Below the pieces are notes generated by a model. That model worked only from the letters and a program-made list of their open reading frames with translations, was not told the DNA's origin and did not search any database. A DNA stretch of 9,450 nt from contig DDHX01000003.1 in NCBI GenBank assembly GCA_002338255.1, forward strand, positions 65,927 to 75,376. The letters run 5' to 3'. The position numbers and the translations under genes were made by a program. Positions 6,732-9,450 of this stretch are shown here, piece by piece; the first letter of the stretch is position 1; every line of letters begins with the position of its first letter. This DNA comes from Ruminococcaceae bacterium UBA1865. GTDB taxonomy: Bacteria > Bacillota > Clostridia > Oscillospirales > Acutalibacteraceae.

Positions 6732-7289
6732 ATGGTTAGTGTCGGAGTTGACGTTTCCAAAGGAAAGAGCATGGTTTGTTTTATGCGCCCTTATGGCGAA
6801 GTGTTGATTACTCCATATGATGTTCAGCATTGCGAGAAAGATTTGCTGCAGCTGGTAGAACAAATACATAGACTGAATGATGAAGTCCGAGTTGTTATGA
6901 AACCAACCGGAGCATACCATTATTCCATACTGACATTTCTTAAGCAGCATGGGATTCCAAGACTTATTGCTGAAATAGGCGATGCACGACGTTTTCATAG
7001 TGGCAGCGCTTCAGTTGCTTATGCAGGCTTATATGCCCCACCCTACCAGTCTGGAACCTTTACAGGAACTAACAGACATATTCCAAAACATAGGTCTTCC
7101 TCATTGCGTAAAACGGGATATGAAGTCATACGTTTTCTAAAGTGTGTCAAACCAACTAAGGATACAGTTGTATATGATTTTTTGCTGGAGAAAGAGGCTG
7201 AAGAAAAACCGCCTCGTGTAGCAAAAATAGCAGCTTTAAATAAGTTTTTGAGAATTTATTATGCCAGAGTAAAAGAATTGTATCGTTGA
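6732..7289 (+). pseudogene. IS110-family transposase, internally deleted
   Basis: The 185-residue frame joins the N-terminal end of the DEDD (RuvC-like) domain to the C-terminal Tnp_IS116/IS110/IS902 domain; full IS110 transposases are roughly 300-450 residues. The start MVSVGVDVSKG carries the first catalytic Asp (D7) and follows AAGGAGG (6719-6725). The second acidic position, normally E in a MExTG-type motif, is Lys here (VVMKPTGAYH, K57, codon 6900-6902). After HGIP the sequence jumps to RLIAEIGDARRF at about 6957-6962, so the rest of the RuvC domain and the linker are gone. The C-terminal block is well kept (AYAGLYAPPYQSG around 97-108, with a Ser in the region of the family's nucleophile, through to FLRIYYARVKELYR). 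The deletion is in frame. It cannot be an active recombinase as it stands. The frame also extends upstream to 6684, but without a ribosome binding site. Confidence 0.88.
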
Positions 7290-7312
7290 AACAATTGCTA
7301 TTATTTTACAGG

Positions 7313-7332
7313 ACATCTATTGATATAGATGT
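7313..7332. promoter_or_regulatory. 20-base inverted repeat overlapping a -35 box
   Basis: ACATCTAT/ATAGATGT is a perfect 8-bp inverted repeat with a 4-base TGAT centre. It covers the -35 hexamer of the promoter at 7320-7348, a classic repressor-operator position. It could also be a small hairpin at the 3' edge of the IS110 remnant, but it has no U-tract. Confidence 0.4.
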
Positions 7333-7348
7333 TTAGCTTTGCTATACT
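7320..7348 (+). promoter_or_regulatory. Sigma-A-type promoter of the broken acetyltransferase gene
   Basis: TTGATA (7320-7325), a 17-base spacer, and TATACT (7343-7348) match the vegetative consensus well. Transcription would start near 7355, leaving a leader of about 120 bases that contains the right arm of the inverted repeat. Confidence 0.55.
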
Positions 7349-7382
7349 TATTTTAAGTAATTAACCATATCACATATTCTCG

Positions 7383-7423
7383 AAATTATGCTTGACTATT
7401 ATTAGCAGGATTATGTTTATGAC
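7383..7423 (+). repeat. Right arm of 41-bp inverted repeat
   Basis: This is the partner of 1305-1345, matching its reverse complement at 38 of 41 positions. Its outer end reads ATGTTTATGAC. Eighteen bases further on comes CTAATTA (7442-7448), at the same distance from the GTTTATGAC core as in the block at 8899-8933. The inner half contains TTGACT followed by an AT-rich spacer, but no good -10 box at the right distance, so I do not call it a promoter. Confidence 0.85.
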
Positions 7424-7476
7424 GGACAATAGTAGTAAAATCTAATTAATTAGATACAGGGTAGGTATAGGTGCTT

Positions 7477-7998
7477 ATGAAGGTTTTTGAATTAACTCAG
7501 GAACGTATCCCTTCAGTTGCAAAATTAATGTGTACCATAAAACCGGAATGGTGGGATTATGATGGAGCATTGGGACAGCTGAGCAACATTAATGAATCCA
7601 TTAAGACCATTGGATGGTATTTAGGGGAAGATGAGGCTACCCCTAAAGGCTGGATACTTTGCCGGGAACTTGTCGGCTACCGCACAATCGAGTTGGAATG
7701 CAGCGGTTTTGACGATAACGGTGTTTTTATGTTGGAGCATAAACTGGGGAAACTTATTGATATTGCTTCACAGTACGCAAAAGAGAAAGGTTATCTGACA
7801 ATTCGAAATGGTATAAGCTCCATCGGTTTTAATATCCATGGACAGAACATTGATGATATACCGAACGCTATTCAAAATCTTACTTGAGATAGAATTGACT
7901 ATAAATGGATGCTCGACTATGGATTTAGGGTAATTGGAATTCAGCCCAACGAGTATGAAAAAGGGTATCACTTGATACTTATGGCCAAAGAGCTGTGA
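7477..7998 (+). pseudogene. GNAT-like N-acetyltransferase interrupted by one in-frame TGA
   Basis: The frame runs from ATG 7477 (an in-frame GTG lies at 7471; neither has a strong ribosome binding site) to TGA 7885-7887. It then continues in the same frame without a gap as DRIDYKWMLDYGFRVIGIQPN and beyond to TGA 7996-7998. The full product would be 173 residues, normal for a single GNAT domain. The downstream part carries the typical closing strand-helix pattern YGF-x-V-x-GI and a final LMAKEL. The first part (NESIKTIGWYL, GWILCREL, YRTIELECSGF) gives the central sheet. A single base change or sequencing error would restore the gene. UGA recoding is unlikely, because TGA ends the neighbouring Nudix and P-loop genes normally. 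Acetyl-acceptor substrate unknown. The truncated 136-residue product would lack the C-terminal strand pair. Confidence 0.75.
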
Positions 7999-8173
7999 TA
8001 ATGATTTTGAGCACAATGTGACGTCCCCCATCATTTTGAACTTCACAGTTTATTTACACAGTACCATGTTATGGAAAATAGGATTCGCTCATGGAAACAC
8101 ATTATTTACAAGCCTATATTTTGAGGGTTTAGTTGTTATGCGAAAAGAATAGTACCTATGAGGAGAATGTAAG
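7999..8173. other. Gap between GNAT pseudogene and P-loop gene
   Basis: No gene or clear terminator is visible in these 175 bases. A 20-base stretch at 8003-8022, just after the pseudogene stop, matches 6447-6466, just after the Nudix stop, at 16 of 20 positions. No convincing promoter was found for the next gene. Confidence 0.4.
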
Positions 8174-8839
8174 ATGAACATAAATGATCTTATAATAAAG
8201 CATTATCTAAGAAATGTAATGTTTGTTACAGGAACAGCATATGCGGGAAAATCAACAATGGTAAAAATGCTCGCTGAAAAATATGGGTTAATCCATTGTG
8301 GTGAAAATTACGATTGTATACCAGATGGGATATTGAATCCAGAACAATACCCAAGTCTTTGCTATTTTCAAACTATGAAAGACTGGCAGGAATTTGTGAA
8401 TCGAGTTCCAGAAGATTATGAAAAATGGATTTTTACCAATATGCAAGAAATTGCGGAATTTGAAATAGCATTTCTTATTCACATATCCAAATCACAAAAA
8501 GTCATCGTCGATACTAATATTCCAATAGATATACTTCACAAAATAGCAGATTACCATCAAGTTGCAGTAATGTTATCTCCTCAGTCAATGTCTGTCGAGC
8601 ATTTTTTTGACCGTAACGATCCTGATAAAGTATTTATAAAGCAACAAATAATGAAAGCGGAGAATCCAAAAAAAACAATGGAGAATTATAGTGAGTGCAT
8701 TGCAAGAATAAACAGTAAAGAACATTATGATGAATTAGCTAATAGTGGTTTCTTTACAATAGTGAGAAAGGATACATTAACCGACACAAAGTTAGAAACA
8801 CTTGAAATTCTTGCCAAACACTTCGGCTTAACGAACTGA
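8174..8839 (+). CDS. Uncharacterised P-loop NTPase / kinase-like protein
   Basis: This is a 221-residue soluble protein. Walker A is GTAYAGKST (20-28) directly after strand NVMFVTG, as in small-molecule kinases and AAA_33-like P-loop proteins. A strand KVIVDTNIP (109-117) has the Walker-B position Asp. A later strand VAVMLSP (130-136) is followed by FFDRNDPDK (about 144-152), and a charged lid-like helical stretch ENPKKTMENYSECIARIN lies at 163-180. HCGENYD (41-47) could be part of the substrate pocket. I recall close hypothetical relatives in clostridia but no assigned function. Phosphorylation of a small molecule, possibly as a resistance trait, is only a guess. The start is firm: AGGAG (8161-8165) is 8 bases before ATG 8174. 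It stands alone and is closed by a terminator at 8862. Confidence 0.85.
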   Translation: MNINDLIIKHYLRNVMFVTGTAYAGKSTMVKMLAEKYGLIHCGENYDCIPDGILNPEQYPSLCYFQTMKDWQEFVNRVPEDYEKWIFTNMQEIAEFEIAFLIHISKSQKVIVDTNIPIDILHKIADYHQVAVMLSPQSMSVEHFFDRNDPDKVFIKQQIMKAENPKKTMENYSECIARINSKEHYDELANSGFFTIVRKDTLTDTKLETLEILAKHFGLTN

Positions 8840-8861
8840 TTCTAAAAGAAAGAATGAGCAG

Positions 8862-8904
8862 ACCGGGAAGCTTAGAGGGATGATCGAGCTTCCCAGTTTG
8901 TTTA
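8862..8904 (+). terminator. Intrinsic terminator after the P-loop gene
   Basis: ACCGGGAAGCT (8862-8872) pairs with AGCTTCCCAGT (8887-8897) with one mismatch; eight pairs GGGAAGCT/AGCTTCCC are perfect. The loop is 14 bases and the tail is TTGTTT. The modest U-tract lowers confidence. Its 3' arm coincides with the start of the repeat block that leads into the next gene. Confidence 0.6.
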
Positions 8905-8942
8905 TGACATACGTCGAAAGATTAACCTAATTATTTATATTA
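8889..8942 (+). repeat. Leader-like repeat block, copy upstream of terminal GNAT gene
   Basis: This is the second copy of the block at 5879-5931, about 42 of 54 columns alike. It also contains GTTTATGACAT (8900-8910), the core shared with the outer ends of the 41-bp inverted repeats. The block ends 28 bases before the GNAT start codon. Confidence 0.6.
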
Positions 8943-8970
8943 TAGGCAGATAAACAGAGGAGGACCATAT

Positions 8971-9450
8971 ATGATACGGCTTGCAAAATACGAAGACTTA
9001 GATGCAATCATGGGTATATACGCAATTGCCAGAAAGTATATGGCGGACAACGACAATGCGACGCAATGGCTGGACTCCTATCCTGATCGTGAAATGTTGA
9101 GGAAAGATATTCAAAGCGAGCAGTTGTTTGTATATGTGGGCAATAATAATATACACGGGGTCTTTGCCTTTATAATCGGAACAGAAGCGACCTATTCGTA
9201 TATAGAAAATGGCTCATGGGGAAATGACGATCCTTACGGGGCGATACACCGTGTTGCCAGTGATGGCGTGGTGAAGGGTATTTTTAGTCGATGTTCAGAT
9301 TTCTGTAAAGAAAGAATATCTAACCTGCGGATAGATACCCATAATGACAATCATAAGATGCAGTATTTGATAGAGAAAAATGCCTTTGAGAAATGTGGTA
9401 TTATTTATGTTCAGAATGGAACTCCCAGATGTAAGCAGTCAAGTAAAACC
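8971..9450 (+). CDS. GNAT-family N-acetyltransferase, 3' end beyond window
   Basis: The frame is open from ATG 8971 to the last base (160 codons) with no stop, so the C-terminus lies outside. A strong ribosome binding site AGGAGGA (8958-8964) is 6 bases upstream. MIRLAKYEDLDAIMGIYAIA is a typical GNAT N-terminus. The central strands (LFVYVGNN, VFAFIIG, about 52-70) lead to HRVASDGVVKGIFSRCSDFC (93-112), in the place of the acetyl-CoA-binding motif A. That stretch is divergent and lacks a clear Q/R-x-x-G-x-G/A. LRIDTHNDNHKMQYLIEKNAFEKCGIIYV (119-147) is the conserved N-x-x-M-x-x-L-x-x-x-x-F-x-x-C-G-I closing motif. It probably transfers acetyl from acetyl-CoA to an amine; the acceptor is unknown. 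The visible part already covers nearly the whole domain, so only a few residues should be missing. Confidence 0.88.
   Translation, partial: MIRLAKYEDLDAIMGIYAIARKYMADNDNATQWLDSYPDREMLRKDIQSEQLFVYVGNNNIHGVFAFIIGTEATYSYIENGSWGNDDPYGAIHRVASDGVVKGIFSRCSDFCKERISNLRIDTHNDNHKMQYLIEKNAFEKCGIIYVQNGTPRCKQSSKT

Larger units (their letters stand above)
6437..7310 (+). mobile_element. Degenerate IS110-family insertion sequence (ends not defined)
   Basis: The unit combines the structured non-coding region and the deleted transposase gene. IS110 elements lack long terminal inverted repeats and usually leave no duplication, so exact ends cannot be read from one copy. The limits given are the neighbouring Nudix stop and the promoter region of the next gene. 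The element is certainly smaller than an intact IS110 because of the internal deletion. Confidence 0.6.

Noticed and set aside
7421..7430. GACGGACAAT next to the right inverted repeat resembles Tn7 end sequence
   Set aside because: The likeness is a few bases only, there is no series of TnsB-type sites and no tns gene, so it is treated as coincidence.
7885..7887. TGA in the acetyltransferase as a recoded (Sec or Trp) codon
   Set aside because: TGA ends the Nudix and P-loop genes normally, no SECIS-like hairpin follows directly, and GNAT enzymes do not need selenocysteine; a nonsense change is simpler.
5756..8970. Classical integron cassette array
   Set aside because: No integrase and no attC-type imperfect palindromes with core GTTRRRY were found; only short shared flanks are present.
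1..9450. CRISPR array, tRNA or rRNA genes
   Set aside because: No regularly spaced repeats and no tRNA cloverleaf or rRNA-like sequence were seen on either strand.

Overview
The window is low-GC DNA with AGGAGG-type ribosome binding sites and TTGATx-N17-TATAxT promoters. Its protein families (COG4586-type ABC exporter, clostridial-style GNAT, Nudix, IS110) all point to a Firmicute, most likely a clostridial (Lachnospiraceae/Ruminococcaceae-like) genome. That placement is inference from composition and family resemblance; no marker gene is present. All intact genes lie on the + strand, and TGA is used as an ordinary stop, so the genetic code looks standard.

Layout: (1) 2-874, the 3' part of a Rieske non-heme iron oxygenase, cut by the window edge. 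(2) 875-1867, about 1 kb without an intact gene: a possible gene remnant at 1012-1140, a left inverted repeat at 1305-1345, a strong orphan terminator at 1570-1598, then a 20-bp palindrome and a good sigma-A promoter feeding a 5' leader. (3) 1868-5755, an exporter operon of two ABC-2 membrane proteins and an ATPase, followed after 70 nt by a beta-lactamase-fold serine hydrolase. (4) 5945-6436, a Nudix hydrolase ending in a strong terminator. (5) 6545-7289, an IS110-family remnant: a structured non-coding stretch that could be a bridge RNA, plus a transposase that has lost its middle and has Lys where a catalytic Glu is expected. (6) 7313-7998, promoter, right inverted repeat and a GNAT-like acetyltransferase broken by one in-frame TGA. 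(7) 8174-8904, an uncharacterised P-loop nucleotide-binding protein with its own terminator. (8) 8971-end, a GNAT acetyltransferase running off the window.

Functionally, only the ABC proteins clearly work together, as one exporter (COG3694/COG4587/COG4586-like); the hydrolase may be co-transcribed with it. The rest look like independent single-gene accessory units separated by terminators or leaders, with decay of mobile DNA and of a cargo gene.

The most unusual structure is outside the genes. A 41-bp inverted repeat (38/41 matches) brackets 6.1 kb (1305-7423). Its outer end, GTTTATGAC, recurs in two other intergenic regions, and a second diverged block about 54 bp long sits just upstream of both the Nudix and the terminal GNAT gene. 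These repeats may be ends of a mobile unit, recombination sites, or a family of leader elements; sequence alone does not decide.
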